A DNA stretch of 64,000 bases. Source: Halorubrum cibi. Lineage in GTDB: Archaea; Halobacteriota; Halobacteria; Halobacteriales; Haloferacaceae. The notes beneath the pieces were generated by a model. That model saw nothing but the letters and a program-made list of their open reading frames with translations. It was not told the origin of the DNA and searched no databases. The stretch is taken from the NCBI RefSeq assembly GCF_900182635.1, contig NZ_FXTD01000005.1, positions 124,001 through 188,000 of the forward strand, in the 5' to 3' direction. Below, piece by piece: positions 9,118 to 19,749 of this stretch. Made by a program: the position numbers and the translations under genes. How positions within the stretch are numbered: position 1 is the stretch's first letter; each line of letters opens with the position of its first letter.

Positions 9118-11679
9118 TCAGTCGTCTCCGGAGCCGTCCACGTCGGTGCCGTCGTCCGATCGGAACTCGCCGTCGGGCTGGAAGGAGTCATCCGATCGGA
9201 ACGTATCGTCAGGTCTGAACTCGTCGTCGGGCCGGAACTCGTCATCGGGCTGGAACGCGTCGTCACCGCCATCGGTTTCCACCGCGGAGGTCGAGGGGTT
9301 TCCGGAGGCCGGCGGTGCGTCCGATCTCGCCGGATCGCTTCCGGCGTCGGCCGGAGCGTCGTCGACCTCGACCGGCGAGTCCGCCCCGTCCGTCCCCGCG
9401 TCGACGTCGACCTCCCGGTCCTCGCGCGCCTCGAACTCCCCGGCCAGCATGCGGAGCTCGTCGGCACGCGAGGAGAGCGACTCCGCGCTCGTCGAGATCT
9501 GCGCGAGCGCCGCGGTCTGTTCTTCGGCCGCCGCCGAGACGTTCTGTGCCTCGCTCGCGGTCTCGACGCTCACCTCGGAGACCTCGTCGATCATCGAGAC
9601 CGCCTCCTGGGTGGAGTCCGCCTGATCGTCGGTCGCGTCGTTGATCGACTGGATCCCGGCGTTGACGTCGGAGACGTCCTCCACGATCGTCTCCAGCGTG
9701 TCGACCGTCTCGTCGACCACGTCGCGGCCCTGTTCCACGTCCTCTTCCATCGCGAACATGTCGTCGGCCACGGAGTGAGTCGACTCCTCGACGCCCTCGA
9801 TGAGGTCTTCGACCTCCGTCGTCGCCTCCGCGGTCTCCTCGGCGAGGTCCTTCACCTCGCGGGCGACTACCGCGAACCCCTCGCCGGCCTCGCCGGCTCG
9901 CGCGGCCTCGATCGAGGCGTTGAGCGCGAGGATGTTGGTCTGCTCGGCGATGTCGTCGATCAGCCCGACCACCTCGCCGATCCGCTCGACCTCGTCGCGA
10001 AGCGCCGTCATCTCCTCGACGGTGCTGCCCATCTCCGATTCGATCCGGTCCATGTGGTCGATCGCCTCGTTCGCCTTTTCGCGCCCCGACTCGCCGTTCT
10101 CCGCCGTCGTCGCCGACCGCTGTGCCAGCTCGTCGGTCGAGGAGGCGATCTCCTCGACGGTCGCCGAGAGGTCGTTGAGTTCGGCGGCCGCCGTCGAGAG
10201 GTGCTCCTCCTGGCGCTCGGTGCCGACGGATATCTCCTCGACGCTCTCGGCGACGTTGACGCTCGTCGATTCGACTTCCTCGGAGGAGGCGGTCACCTCC
10301 GAACTCTGCTCGCCGACCGTCTCCGCGGCGCCCTGAATGGCGACGACGAGCGCCTCCACCCGGTCGAGCATCTCGTTCAACGACTCCGCGATCTCCGTCA
10401 TCGCCTCGCTCTCGCTTTCGGGATCGAGCCGTCGGGTGAGATCGCCCTCGGCGACCGCGTCGATCGTCTCGCCGTAGTCGTCCGCCTTCGTTTCGAGGTG
10501 CGTCGAGAGCGCCTCCGCCTCCTCGCGCGCGGTCGCGGCCTCCTCGGCGGCCTCCTCGGCGGTCGCGATCTGCTCGCGTAGCGTCAGCCGGATCCGGTCG
10601 ATGAGTGCGGAGAGCTGACCGAACTCGTCGGTGCGCGATCGGTCGACGTCGACGTCGAGATCGCCCGACTCGATCGCCTCGGCGTACCCGCGAAGCTCGT
10701 CGACGGAACCGTTCACGTCCCGGGAGATCAGCAGTCCCACCGCCAGCAGTCCGAGGATCGCGATCCCGATCAGCAACAGGACGCTTTGGGTCACGTCGCC
10801 GACGGTCCCGTAGACCGCCTCCTCGGGCGCGGCGACGACGACCGCCCAAGGCTTGCCCTCGACGGGGACGGTGGCCGCGACGAGTCGGTCCGCGTCGACG
10901 ACGGTCTGTTGTGAGTCGGACACCTCGTCGACGCGCGACTCGGTCACGTCCGAGCGCAGGTGCGAGAGTTCCTCGATGAGGAAGTACTCGTTCAGGATCG
11001 CCTCGTCGTCGCCGGCGAGTGCGACCCGACCCGTCCGCGTCGAGACGACCTCCATGCTCGAACCCTCGATCGGCGGCGTCAGCAGATCACCGCGCTGTGA
11101 GAGGTCCGCCGTGACCACGATCGCCTTGTCCGTGTCGGTGGTGACGGGACTGACGAACCCGAGTCGTTTCTCGCCTTCGACGGCGTACGGTTCGAACGAG
11201 CGAGCGGACTGGTGGCTTCCGAAGGCGCTGGCGTCGACCGCCCACGGTCGGTCGGAGATCGTGTGGATGGTCCCTTCCTTCATCGGCGAGGTGCTCACCA
11301 GGATCTCGTCGGTCGTGAGGTCGTAGTAGTGGACGTCGACGACGTACTCGGGGAGAGCCCGTTCGTTGCTACGGAGCTCCTGTCGGATGGTGTGTTCGTT
11401 CGACGTCCGGATCTGGCGCGTGTCGGAGATCCGCGCCGCGTGGCCCTCGCCCTCCTCGATGAAGCCCTCGATCCCCCGTGCCTCGCGCTCGGCCGAGGTG
11501 ATCAAGGTGTTCTCCGCGTCCGCCTCGACGCTGGCCTGGACCTGGTCGAACGTCAGCGCGCCCGCACCGAGCAACACCGCCGAGACGACCAGTATCACGC
11601 CTGCGATCTTGAAGAAGTACCGGCCACGGAGCCGGTCGTAGAGGCGCCGAGCGACGCCTGCTTCGTCGTCAGTTGGCAT
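9118..11679 (-). CDS. methyl-accepting chemotaxis transducer (Htr type) with dCache sensor
   Basis: An 853-residue transducer. TM1 is near residues 23-46, followed by a ~250-residue extracellular sensor of the dCache type, which includes [19 protein letters not shown] and a second [15 protein letters not shown] lobe. TM2 is near 300-322, followed by a HAMP domain, a second HAMP-like segment (~410-460), and a long coiled coil. The conserved hairpin tip reads [20 protein letters not shown]. It should signal to CheW/CheA. The C-terminal ~100 residues are a disordered acidic tail with six tandem hexapeptides of the type FRPDDE (about residues 809-844). A single gene with a TATA box at the leaderless distance; no che genes are nearby. 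The ligand cannot be predicted. Confidence 0.93.
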   Translation of the reverse strand: MPTDDEAGVARRLYDRLRGRYFFKIAGVILVVSAVLLGAGALTFDQVQASVEADAENTLITSAEREARGIEGFIEEGEGHAARISDTRQIRTSNEHTIRQELRSNERALPEYVVDVHYYDLTTDEILVSTSPMKEGTIHTISDRPWAVDASAFGSHQSARSFEPYAVEGEKRLGFVSPVTTDTDKAIVVTADLSQRGDLLTPPIEGSSMEVVSTRTGRVALAGDDEAILNEYFLIEELSHLRSDVTESRVDEVSDSQQTVVDADRLVAATVPVEGKPWAVVVAAPEEAVYGTVGDVTQSVLLLIGIAILGLLAVGLLISRDVNGSVDELRGYAEAIESGDLDVDVDRSRTDEFGQLSALIDRIRLTLREQIATAEEAAEEAATAREEAEALSTHLETKADDYGETIDAVAEGDLTRRLDPESESEAMTEIAESLNEMLDRVEALVVAIQGAAETVGEQSSEVTASSEEVESTSVNVAESVEEISVGTERQEEHLSTAAAELNDLSATVEEIASSTDELAQRSATTAENGESGREKANEAIDHMDRIESEMGSTVEEMTALRDEVERIGEVVGLIDDIAEQTNILALNASIEAARAGEAGEGFAVVAREVKDLAEETAEATTEVEDLIEGVEESTHSVADDMFAMEEDVEQGRDVVDETVDTLETIVEDVSDVNAGIQSINDATDDQADSTQEAVSMIDEVSEVSVETASEAQNVSAAAEEQTAALAQISTSAESLSSRADELRMLAGEFEAREDREVDVDAGTDGADSPVEVDDAPADAGSDPARSDAPPASGNPSTSAVETDGGDDAFQPDDEFRPDDEFRPDDTFRSDDSFQPDGEFRSDDGTDVDGSGDD
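9148..9255 (-). repeat. 18-bp tandem repeat coding the transducer tail
   Basis: Six imperfect 18-bp units encode F(Q/R)(P/S)D(D/G)x hexapeptides at the end of the transducer. Units differ by single bases, as expected from slippage or recombination expansion. Confidence 0.8.
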
Positions 11680-11700
11680 TGTACCGCGGTTCTCACATGG

Positions 11701-11710
11701 GGTTATAAAC
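11701..11710 (-). promoter_or_regulatory. TATA box of the transducer gene
   Basis: On the minus strand GTTTATAACC is centred 27 nt before the start codon at 11679, giving a leaderless transcript. Confidence 0.6.
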
Positions 11711-11824
11711 GCACGCGATGAGCTATCAAATAAGATAATCAGACAGGAGAGGACGTCTCGAGGAGTCCGGAGGGGTCGCCGCCGCCTCCGTAACCACTAT
11801 GCCCGCGCCCGGCGAACCGCCGAT

Positions 11825-12142
11825 ATGGACTGGCCACACGACCCCGACGGCGAACAGGGGAGCGAGGGCATGCGACAGTACGGTCACGCGGTGCTCGCCA
11901 AGAAGATCGACGAGGAGGAGGACTTCCCGCTCTCGGCGGCCGACTACGTCGAACAGTACGGCGATCACCCGATCCGGATCGACTACGAGACGGTCGTCTC
12001 CGTCGAGGAGATATTCGAGGGCGTCGAGAAGGAGGAGTTCGGGGACTTCGTCGAGTTCCACCAGGAACTCGGGCGCGCGATGCGCGAGAACGGCTACTGG
12101 TTCTACGAGGGTGCGGAGCGCTTCGTCGGCGGCTCGGCGTAG
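11825..12142 (+). CDS. DUF5785 family protein
   Basis: A 105-residue acidic protein, MDWPHDPDGEQGSEGMRQYG at the start and NGYWFYEGAERFVGG near the end. It matches the small haloarchaeal DUF5785 family as I remember it; no function is known. The middle (FPLSAADYVEQYGDHPIRIDYETVVSVEEI) suggests a compact alpha/beta domain. It has no signal or membrane segment. It is divergent from the transducer gene and ends 90 nt before dgcN, which has its own TATA-like box, so it is probably monocistronic. Confidence 0.8.
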   Translation: MDWPHDPDGEQGSEGMRQYGHAVLAKKIDEEEDFPLSAADYVEQYGDHPIRIDYETVVSVEEIFEGVEKEEFGDFVEFHQELGRAMRENGYWFYEGAERFVGGSA

Positions 12143-12200
12143 TCCCGCGCTTCGTCGGCGGTTCGGCGCTCCCGACGACGCCCACGATCCGGCTCCGTCC

Positions 12201-12210
12201 CATTTAAGCC
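12201..12210 (+). promoter_or_regulatory. TATA-like box of the dgcN-dgcA operon
   Basis: CATTTAAGCC is centred about 27 nt before ATG 12233, which predicts a leaderless dgcN transcript. Confidence 0.5.
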
Positions 12211-12232
12211 ACCCCGCGATGACCGACCGGAC

Positions 12233-13288
12233 ATGAGTAGCGAACGCATAGTCGTTCTCGCCCACGAGAAGTTTCCGGACGAAGCGAAGACCGCCCTCGG
12301 CGTGATGCGCTACGGCGACCAGGAGATCGAGGCCGTCCTCGACCGCGACCGCGCCGGCGACCGCGTCGCCGACCACGAACCCGATCTCCCGGACGCGCCG
12401 ATCGTCGACTCCTTCGAGGAGGCGATCGCCGCGGCCGAGGGCGGCATCGACGCCCTCTACATCGGTATCGCGCCGATCGGTGGCGGGTTCGACGAGACCT
12501 GGCGCGACGACGTACGCGCCGCGATCGCGGCGGGCTGTGACGTCGTGAGCGGGCTCCACTACTTCCTCAACGAGGACGAGGAGTTCGCGGAGTTGGCGGC
12601 CGAACACGGCGTGGAGCTGCGCGACGTTCGCGACCCCCCCGAGGACTTGGGTGTCGCGACCGGCCACTCCGCCGACGTCGACGCCGACGTGGTGCTCACG
12701 GTCGGGACGGACTGCTCGGTGGGGAAGATGACGGCCTCACTGGAGATCGTTGAGGCCGCCCGCGATCGCGGGATCGACGCCGCCTTCGTCCCCACCGGTC
12801 AGACGGGGATCATGATCGCGGGCTGGGGGAACCCGATCGACCGAGTGATCTCCGATTTCACCGCGGGCGCGGTCGAGGACCTGATCCTCGAGAAGGGCGA
12901 CGAGCACGACCTCCTCGTCGTTGAGGGACAGGGGACCATCATCCACCCCGCCTACTCGGCGGTCACCTGCGGGATCCTCCACGGCTCGATGGCCGACGGC
13001 CTCGTGCTCTGTCACGCCGCCGGCCGCGAGGCGATCCACGGCTATGAGTCCTTCGAGCTCCCGCCCTTTTCCGACTACGTCGACCTCTACGAGGACCTCG
13101 CGAGGCCGGTTCACGAGACCGAGATCGTCGCCGGCGCGGTCAACACGAAGGACGTGGGCGACGACGACGAGGCCGGATCGATCGTCGACGCGTTCGGCGA
13201 GGAGGTCGGGGTTCCCGCGGCCGACCCCGTCCGGCACGGGGCCGATCGGATCGTCGACGGGATCGTCGACGAGGTGCTCGAGGAATGA
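12233..13288 (+). CDS. dgcN: D-glutamate N-acetyltransferase DgcN (DUF1611)
   Basis: A 351-residue protein of the DUF1611 family. An N-terminal Rossmann-like domain (~1-140) precedes a P-loop-like domain whose loop reads TVGTDCSVGKMTA (residues ~156-168). LLVVEGQGTIIHPAYSAVTCGILHGS (~225-250) is a family hallmark. DUF1611 proteins paired with an enolase-superfamily racemase were shown to act as DgcN, which acetylates D-Glu, in marine Proteobacteria and halophilic archaea. The pair here overlaps by 4 nt (ATGA), implying translational coupling. The pathway would convert D-Glu to N-acetyl-D-Glu, then N-acetyl-L-Glu, and finally L-Glu. The deacetylase is not in the window. Confidence 0.85.
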   Translation: MSSERIVVLAHEKFPDEAKTALGVMRYGDQEIEAVLDRDRAGDRVADHEPDLPDAPIVDSFEEAIAAAEGGIDALYIGIAPIGGGFDETWRDDVRAAIAAGCDVVSGLHYFLNEDEEFAELAAEHGVELRDVRDPPEDLGVATGHSADVDADVVLTVGTDCSVGKMTASLEIVEAARDRGIDAAFVPTGQTGIMIAGWGNPIDRVISDFTAGAVEDLILEKGDEHDLLVVEGQGTIIHPAYSAVTCGILHGSMADGLVLCHAAGREAIHGYESFELPPFSDYVDLYEDLARPVHETEIVAGAVNTKDVGDDDEAGSIVDAFGEEVGVPAADPVRHGADRIVDGIVDEVLEE

Positions 13289-14325
13289 GCCTCGAGGCCG
13301 CCTTCGAGCGAGTCTCTATGGAGCTCGAGGAGCCGTTCACGATCTCGCGGGGGACCCAGACGGAAGCCGAGAACCTGATCGTCCGCGTGACCGACGACGA
13401 GGGGACGACCGGCGTGGGCGGCGCGGCCCCCGCGCGACACTACGGCGAGACCGCCGACACGGTCGAGGCGGTGTTGCCCGAACTCCTCTCGGTCGTCGAG
13501 GAGGTCGGCGACCCCCACGCGCTGACGACGATCGAGTCGCGGATGACGGAGGTCGTCCAGGACAACCCGGCCGCCCGCTGTGCGGTCTCGATCGCGCTCC
13601 ACGACCTGGCCGCGAAGCGGCTCGACGTTCCCCTCTACCGGCTGTGGGGACTCGACGCCTCGGCGACGCCGAACACCTCCTTCACCGTCGGGATCGACAC
13701 CACGGAGCGGATCCGCGAGAAGGCCGCGGACGCGGCCGACGCCGGCTACCCGATCCTGAAGGTGAAACTCGGCGGCGACCGTGACCGCGAGATCGTCGAG
13801 ACGGTCCGGGAGGCCGCGCCCGACGCGACGATCCGCGTCGACGCCAACGAGGCGTGGACGCCCCGCGAGACGGTCGAAAAGAGCGAGTGGCTCGCGGAGC
13901 TCGGCGTGGAGTTCATCGAGCAGCCGGTGCCCGCCGAGGACCCGGAGGGGCTGAAGTTCGCCTACGAGCGCTCGGCGCTGCCGATCGCCGCCGACGAGTC
14001 GTGTGTCACCGCCACGGATATTCCGCGGATCGCCGACCGGTGTGACATCGCGAACCTGAAGCTGATGAAGACGGGCGGGCTCTTAGAGGCGCGGCGGGCG
14101 ATCGCGACCGCGCGCTCGCACGGACTGGAGGTGATGCTCGGCTGTATGATCGAGTCGAACGCCTCCATCGCGGCCGCGACCCACCTCGCGCCGCTTCTGG
14201 ACTATGCCGACCTCGACGGCTCGCTGCTGCTCGCCGAGGATCCCTTCGAGGGGCCGGCCTTCGAGGGCGGGGCGATCTCCCTCGACGACGTCGACCGTGC
14301 CGGGACCGGCGCGGTCGAGCGGTAA
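13285..14325 (+). CDS. dgcA: N-acetyl-D-glutamate racemase DgcA (enolase superfamily epimerase)
   Basis: A 346-residue member of the muconate-lactonizing-enzyme subgroup, the dipeptide-epimerase branch. The capping domain covers residues 1-120 and the barrel follows. Catalytic and metal residues are visible: KVKLGG (KxK pair near 154-156), VDANEAW, EQPVPAED, AADESC for the three acidic ligands, and NLKLMKTGG for the opposite lysine. On its own it could be called L-Ala-D/L-Glu epimerase. The overlap with dgcN favours N-acetylglutamate as the substrate. The normal length and intact motifs suggest it is active. Confidence 0.88.
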   Translation: MSLEAAFERVSMELEEPFTISRGTQTEAENLIVRVTDDEGTTGVGGAAPARHYGETADTVEAVLPELLSVVEEVGDPHALTTIESRMTEVVQDNPAARCAVSIALHDLAAKRLDVPLYRLWGLDASATPNTSFTVGIDTTERIREKAADAADAGYPILKVKLGGDRDREIVETVREAAPDATIRVDANEAWTPRETVEKSEWLAELGVEFIEQPVPAEDPEGLKFAYERSALPIAADESCVTATDIPRIADRCDIANLKLMKTGGLLEARRAIATARSHGLEVMLGCMIESNASIAAATHLAPLLDYADLDGSLLLAEDPFEGPAFEGGAISLDDVDRAGTGAVER

Positions 14326-14383
14326 CCGGGGACGAGCCCCTCCCGTCGTCACCGACGGCTGGACGCCCGCCGGCTCTCGCCGA

Positions 14384-15526
14384 CTACCGTAGGAACTCGA
14401 TCGCGGCTCCCTGGCCGAACCCGACACAGAGCGTCGCGAGCCCGCGCTCCGCGCCACGTTTCTCCATCTCGTGAAGCAGCGTGACGGGTAGCCGCGCGCC
14501 CGAGGCACCCAGCGGGTGGCCGATCGCGATCGCGCCGCCGTTGACGTTGTATATCTCCTCGTCGACGCCGAGCTCGCGGCGGGCGTACTCACACTGGGAG
14601 GCGAACGCCTCGTTGAGCTCGACGAGATCGTAGTCGTCGACCGTCGTCCCCGCCCGCTCGAGCAGGTTCCGGGTCGCGGGCACCGGACCGATCCCCATCA
14701 CCGTGGGGTCGACGCCGGCGACCGCGTTCGTTCCCACCTCCGCGAGCACGTCCAGTCCGTGATCCTCCGCGAACGCCCTGCTCGTCACGAGCGTCAGTGC
14801 CGCGCCGTCGGAGATCTGCGAGGCGTTCCCGGCGGTGACGGTCCCGTCACCCGTGAACGCCGGGGGCAGCTCCGCGAGCTTCTCGGGAGTCGTGTCTGGG
14901 CGGATCCCCTCGTCCTCGGTGACGATCCCCTCCTCGGTCTCTACGGGGACGATCTCGTCGTCGAAGCGGTCCGAATCGGTCGCCTTGGCGGCGCGCCGGT
15001 GGCTCCGCGCGGCGTACTCGTCCTGGGCCTCGCGGCTCACGCCGTACTCCTCGGCGACCTTCTCCGCGGTCATCCCCATCTGGAGCTGGAAGACGTTGTA
15101 CCGCTCGGAGAGCTCCGGGTGGAGGTGCTGGTAGGAGTCGCCGTCCATCGGGACGCGGCTCATGTTCTCGACGCCACCGGCGACGATACAGTCGCGGTTA
15201 CCCGCGGCGACCGCGTCGGCCGCGGAGATGATCGCCTGCATCGAGGAGGCGCACCACCGGTTGATCGAGGTCGCGGGCACCGACTCGCCGAGATCGGAGA
15301 GCAGCGCGATCACCCGGGCGACGTTGTTGTCCTGTTCCGTCCGCTGCTGGGCGACTCCCCACATGAGGTCGTCGACGTGGTCGCTCGAGAGCCCCGTCTT
15401 CGAGAGCGCGTGGTCGATGAGCCGGACCGAGAGGTCCTCGCTGCGGACGTCCGCGAAGACGCCCCCGTCTCGCCCCTGTGGCGTTCGATACGCGGCCGCG
15501 ATCACCGGCGTCGTGTCGTCGGTCAT
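14384..15526 (-). CDS. acetyl-CoA C-acyltransferase (thiolase)
   Basis: A 380-residue thiolase. The nucleophilic Cys lies in [10 protein letters not shown] (residue ~91), the His in [16 protein letters not shown] (~340), and the second Cys in LCVGFGQG (~368). In the last motif GFG replaces the common GGG. It should catalyse thiolytic cleavage or condensation of 3-ketoacyl-CoA in beta-oxidation or related acyl-CoA metabolism; the chain length is not predictable. No other beta-oxidation gene is adjacent. On the minus strand TTTTAAGCC lies about 27 nt before the start, so the gene has its own leaderless promoter. It converges with dgcA. Confidence 0.92.
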   Translation of the reverse strand: MTDDTTPVIAAAYRTPQGRDGGVFADVRSEDLSVRLIDHALSKTGLSSDHVDDLMWGVAQQRTEQDNNVARVIALLSDLGESVPATSINRWCASSMQAIISAADAVAAGNRDCIVAGGVENMSRVPMDGDSYQHLHPELSERYNVFQLQMGMTAEKVAEEYGVSREAQDEYAARSHRRAAKATDSDRFDDEIVPVETEEGIVTEDEGIRPDTTPEKLAELPPAFTGDGTVTAGNASQISDGAALTLVTSRAFAEDHGLDVLAEVGTNAVAGVDPTVMGIGPVPATRNLLERAGTTVDDYDLVELNEAFASQCEYARRELGVDEEIYNVNGGAIAIGHPLGASGARLPVTLLHEMEKRGAERGLATLCVGFGQGAAIEFLR

Positions 15527-15597
15527 GCCCGAACCGAGAGCCGTGACGGGCTTAAAATGGCGTGGAACCCGAAGGAATCCTCCCGCCGTTTATCGTT

Positions 15598-17175
<1,578 letters not shown>

Positions 17176-17312
17176 ACCTCACCCTCCCCGCCGCGAGGTA
17201 ATTACCCTTCGTTCCGGAGGGTCGGCGGCGCGGCGATCCCGCAGTGACCCCGCGACGATCGATCGATCGCGGGAAGCCAACCTTTTGTCCGTCGGAGGCT
17301 AACCATACGTTA

Positions 17313-17978
17313 ATGGACTCCGCGGTACTGCTCGATCTCCTCGGGAACGAGAACCGGCGACGCATCCTCCGGCTGCTCGCCGAGAAACCCTGTTACGTCA
17401 CGGAGATCTCGGAGTATCTCGGCGTGAGCCCGAAGGCCGTCATCGACCACCTCCGAAAGCTGGAGGAGGCCGGGCTGATCGAGTCGACCACGGACGACCA
17501 GCGGCGGAAGTACTTCCGGATCACTCGGAGCCTGCGGCTCGAAGTGAGCGTCTCCCCGTACGGGTTCGGCGCGAAGAGCGCGTACCCCGCCAGCAACAGC
17601 CTCGACATGTCCGGACGGTGTCCCCACCTCTCGATCGAGGCACCCGACGGCGGCGAGAGCACGGACGAGATCGCCGACCTCGCCGCCGAGTACGGTCGGC
17701 TCCGCGAGCTCGACCGGGAGCTATCGGTCGCCAAGCGATGGGTCCACGGCCGCGTCGAGGACGCCCTCGCGGAGATCGACGAGCGGCTCGGCACCGAGGC
17801 CGACAGCCGGTTTTACGCCGCGGTGCTCGCGGCCCTAGCCGAGACCGACGGGTCCGTGGAGGCGGTCGTCGACGAGGTCGGTGCCCCCGAGGACGCCGTC
17901 GTCGACGCCCTCAGGCGGCTCGCCGACGTCGGGGTCGTCACCCATGAAAGGGAACGCGAACGGTTCCGGATCCGCTGA
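17313..17978 (+). CDS. ArsR-type winged-helix transcriptional regulator
   Basis: A 221-residue protein starting MDSAVLLDLLGNENRRRILR. Residues ~1-85 are a winged helix-turn-helix of ArsR type (CYVTEISEYLGVSPKAVIDHLRKLEEAGLI, then a wing TTDDQRRKYFRI). The middle (~85-140) contains SPYGFGAKSAYPASN, then a coiled segment. The last ~50 residues look like a second small helix-turn-helix (SVEAVVDEVGAPEDAVVDALRRLADVGVV). Haloarchaea have a conserved family with this layout. Cys28 and Cys103 are the only obvious candidate redox or metal residues. No target is clear; gpmI is divergent 137 nt away. Confidence 0.88.
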   Translation: MDSAVLLDLLGNENRRRILRLLAEKPCYVTEISEYLGVSPKAVIDHLRKLEEAGLIESTTDDQRRKYFRITRSLRLEVSVSPYGFGAKSAYPASNSLDMSGRCPHLSIEAPDGGESTDEIADLAAEYGRLRELDRELSVAKRWVHGRVEDALAEIDERLGTEADSRFYAAVLAALAETDGSVEAVVDEVGAPEDAVVDALRRLADVGVVTHERERERFRIR

Positions 17979-18103
17979 GACCGCTTTCGGCCGTGTCCGG
18001 CAGCGTCCGGCAGTCGGGTCGCCGGCCGCGACAACCCGAACCAGCACCCGGCGGCCTCGGCCGCTTTCGGAAGCTTTTGACTGCCGGCTGACGCATCACC
18101 GGC

Positions 18104-19024
18104 GTGAGCCGTTACCGAAACCTCTCGTTGTTCTTAGTCCTCGCCGCGGTGTGGGGCTCGGCGTTCATGGCGATCAACGCCGGATTGGCGTACTTCCCGC
18201 CGGTGCTGTTCGCCGCCCTCCGCTACGACGTCGCGGGCGTGGTCGTGCTCACGTACGCGGCCTACGTCGTCGACGACCCGATCCCGCGCGGCCGCGACGA
18301 GTGGAAACTCGTGGCCGTGGGTGCGGTGCTCCTCATCGCCGCCTACCACGCCTTCCTGTTCATCGGACAGACCGATCCCGAGGTGACGAGCGCGGTCGCG
18401 TCGGTCACCGTCGGCCTCTCGCCGGTGTTGACGACGGTGTTCGCGCGGGCGTTCCTCCCCTCCGAACGTCTGACGCTCCTCGGCGTCGTCGGCCTGCTCG
18501 TCGGGCTCGCCGGTGCCGGCGTGCTGGCCGCGCCCGACCCCGCGAACCTGACCGCCGGCGGGACCGTCGCGAAGTTCCTCGTGTTCCTCGCGGCCGCGGC
18601 GTTCGCGCTCGGGTCCGTGCTCACCCGCGCACTCGACGTCGGCATGGAGATAGAGACCATGGAGGCGTGGTCGATGCTGTTCGGCGCGGCGATCATGCAC
18701 GCGATCGCGTTCGGTCTCGGCGAGTCGATGGCGGAGGTCGTCTGGACGACCGACGCGCTCCTCGCGCTCGGCTACCTCGCGGTGTTCGCGAGTGGCCTCG
18801 GCTACCTCATCTACTTCGACCTCCTCGACCGGCTCGGGCCGATCGAGATCAATCTCGTCTCCTACGTCGCGCCCGTGTTCGCGGCGCTCTCCGGCTGGCT
18901 CGTGCTGGACGAGGGGCTCACCCCGAACACGATCGCCGGCTTCCTCCTCATCTGTTGCGGCTTCCTGCTCGTCAAGCGGGCGGCGATCCGCGACGAGCTT
19001 CGCCGGCGAGGCGTGGTGGCGTAG
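18104..19024 (+). CDS. EamA/DMT superfamily transporter
   Basis: A 306-residue membrane protein with two EamA repeats of about five helices each (residues ~5-130 and ~150-295). Typical signatures are [13 protein letters not shown] near the start and [27 protein letters not shown] near the end. Such proteins export or import metabolites; the substrate cannot be predicted. The start codon is GTG at 18104, with the family-like start [28 protein letters not shown] element about 28 nt upstream could be its TATA box. It ends 67 nt before deoC on the same strand. Confidence 0.9.
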   Translation: MSRYRNLSLFLVLAAVWGSAFMAINAGLAYFPPVLFAALRYDVAGVVVLTYAAYVVDDPIPRGRDEWKLVAVGAVLLIAAYHAFLFIGQTDPEVTSAVASVTVGLSPVLTTVFARAFLPSERLTLLGVVGLLVGLAGAGVLAAPDPANLTAGGTVAKFLVFLAAAAFALGSVLTRALDVGMEIETMEAWSMLFGAAIMHAIAFGLGESMAEVVWTTDALLALGYLAVFASGLGYLIYFDLLDRLGPIEINLVSYVAPVFAALSGWLVLDEGLTPNTIAGFLLICCGFLLVKRAAIRDELRRRGVVA

Positions 19025-19091
19025 GACCGACCGAACCGATCCCGCCACGTCGACCCAGCAAGCCTTTGTCGCGTCCGCGAGAGTCACCGGT

Positions 19092-19730
19092 ATGAACCGC
19101 AAGGAGCTCGCCGCCCGGATCGACCACACCGTGCTCGGCCCGACGACGACGTGGAAGGACGTCGAAACGGTTCTCGAGGAGGCCGCGGAACACGGGATGA
19201 ACGCCTGTATTCCGCCGTGTTATCTCACGGAAGCGACCGATCACGACGCGGATCCCGACGCGGTCGCGACCGTCGTCGGGTTCCCGCACGGGCAGTCGTC
19301 GATGGAGACCAAACGCGACGAGGCGGTCAACGCCTGGGACGACGGGGCCGACGAGATCGACCTCGTGATCAACGTCGGTCGGCTGACGGCCGGCGAGGAC
19401 GACGCGGTCGCGGACGAGCTCGCCGAGGTCGTCGCGGCCGTTCCGGTCCCGGTGAAGGTCATCATCGAGACCGCGCTCCTGACCGACGCGGAGAAGCGCC
19501 GGGCCTGTGAGGTCGCGGTCGACGCCGACGCCGACATGGTGAAGACCTCGACCGGGTTCGCCGACGGCGGCGCGACGGTCCCCGACGTGGAGCTGATGAG
19601 CGAGTACCTCCCGGTGAAGGCCTCCGGCGGGGTCGGCTCCTACGAGGAGGCGATGGCGATGTTCGAGGCCGGCGCGGAACGGATCGGCGCGTCCTCGGGG
19701 GTCGCGATCGTCGAAGGGTCGCCGGAGTGA
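19092..19730 (+). CDS. deoC: deoxyribose-phosphate aldolase
   Basis: A 212-residue TIM-barrel aldolase that reversibly splits 2-deoxyribose 5-phosphate into glyceraldehyde 3-phosphate and acetaldehyde. The Schiff-base Lys lies in [14 protein letters not shown] (residue ~153), and the second Lys of the relay is in [14 protein letters not shown] (~177). [14 protein letters not shown] and EIDLVINVG complete the family pattern. The chosen ATG gives the standard start [17 protein letters not shown]. The gene ends 19 nt before the convergent permease gene. Confidence 0.96.
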   Translation: MNRKELAARIDHTVLGPTTTWKDVETVLEEAAEHGMNACIPPCYLTEATDHDADPDAVATVVGFPHGQSSMETKRDEAVNAWDDGADEIDLVINVGRLTAGEDDAVADELAEVVAAVPVPVKVIIETALLTDAEKRRACEVAVDADADMVKTSTGFADGGATVPDVELMSEYLPVKASGGVGSYEEAMAMFEAGAERIGASSGVAIVEGSPE

Positions 19731-19749
19731 ACGCGGAGCGGCGGGACGG

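Noticed and set aside
8629-10581. 650-codon plus-strand open frame across the lipoprotein and transducer genes
   Set aside because: It is the antisense of real genes. High GC makes stop codons rare; the translation is Arg/Leu/Val/Asp-rich with no domain, while the minus strand gives a full transducer.
12219-12236. five-codon upstream ORF overlapping the dgcN ATG
   Set aside because: The TATA-like box predicts transcription starting at about 12231, after this ATG, so it should not be in the mRNA.
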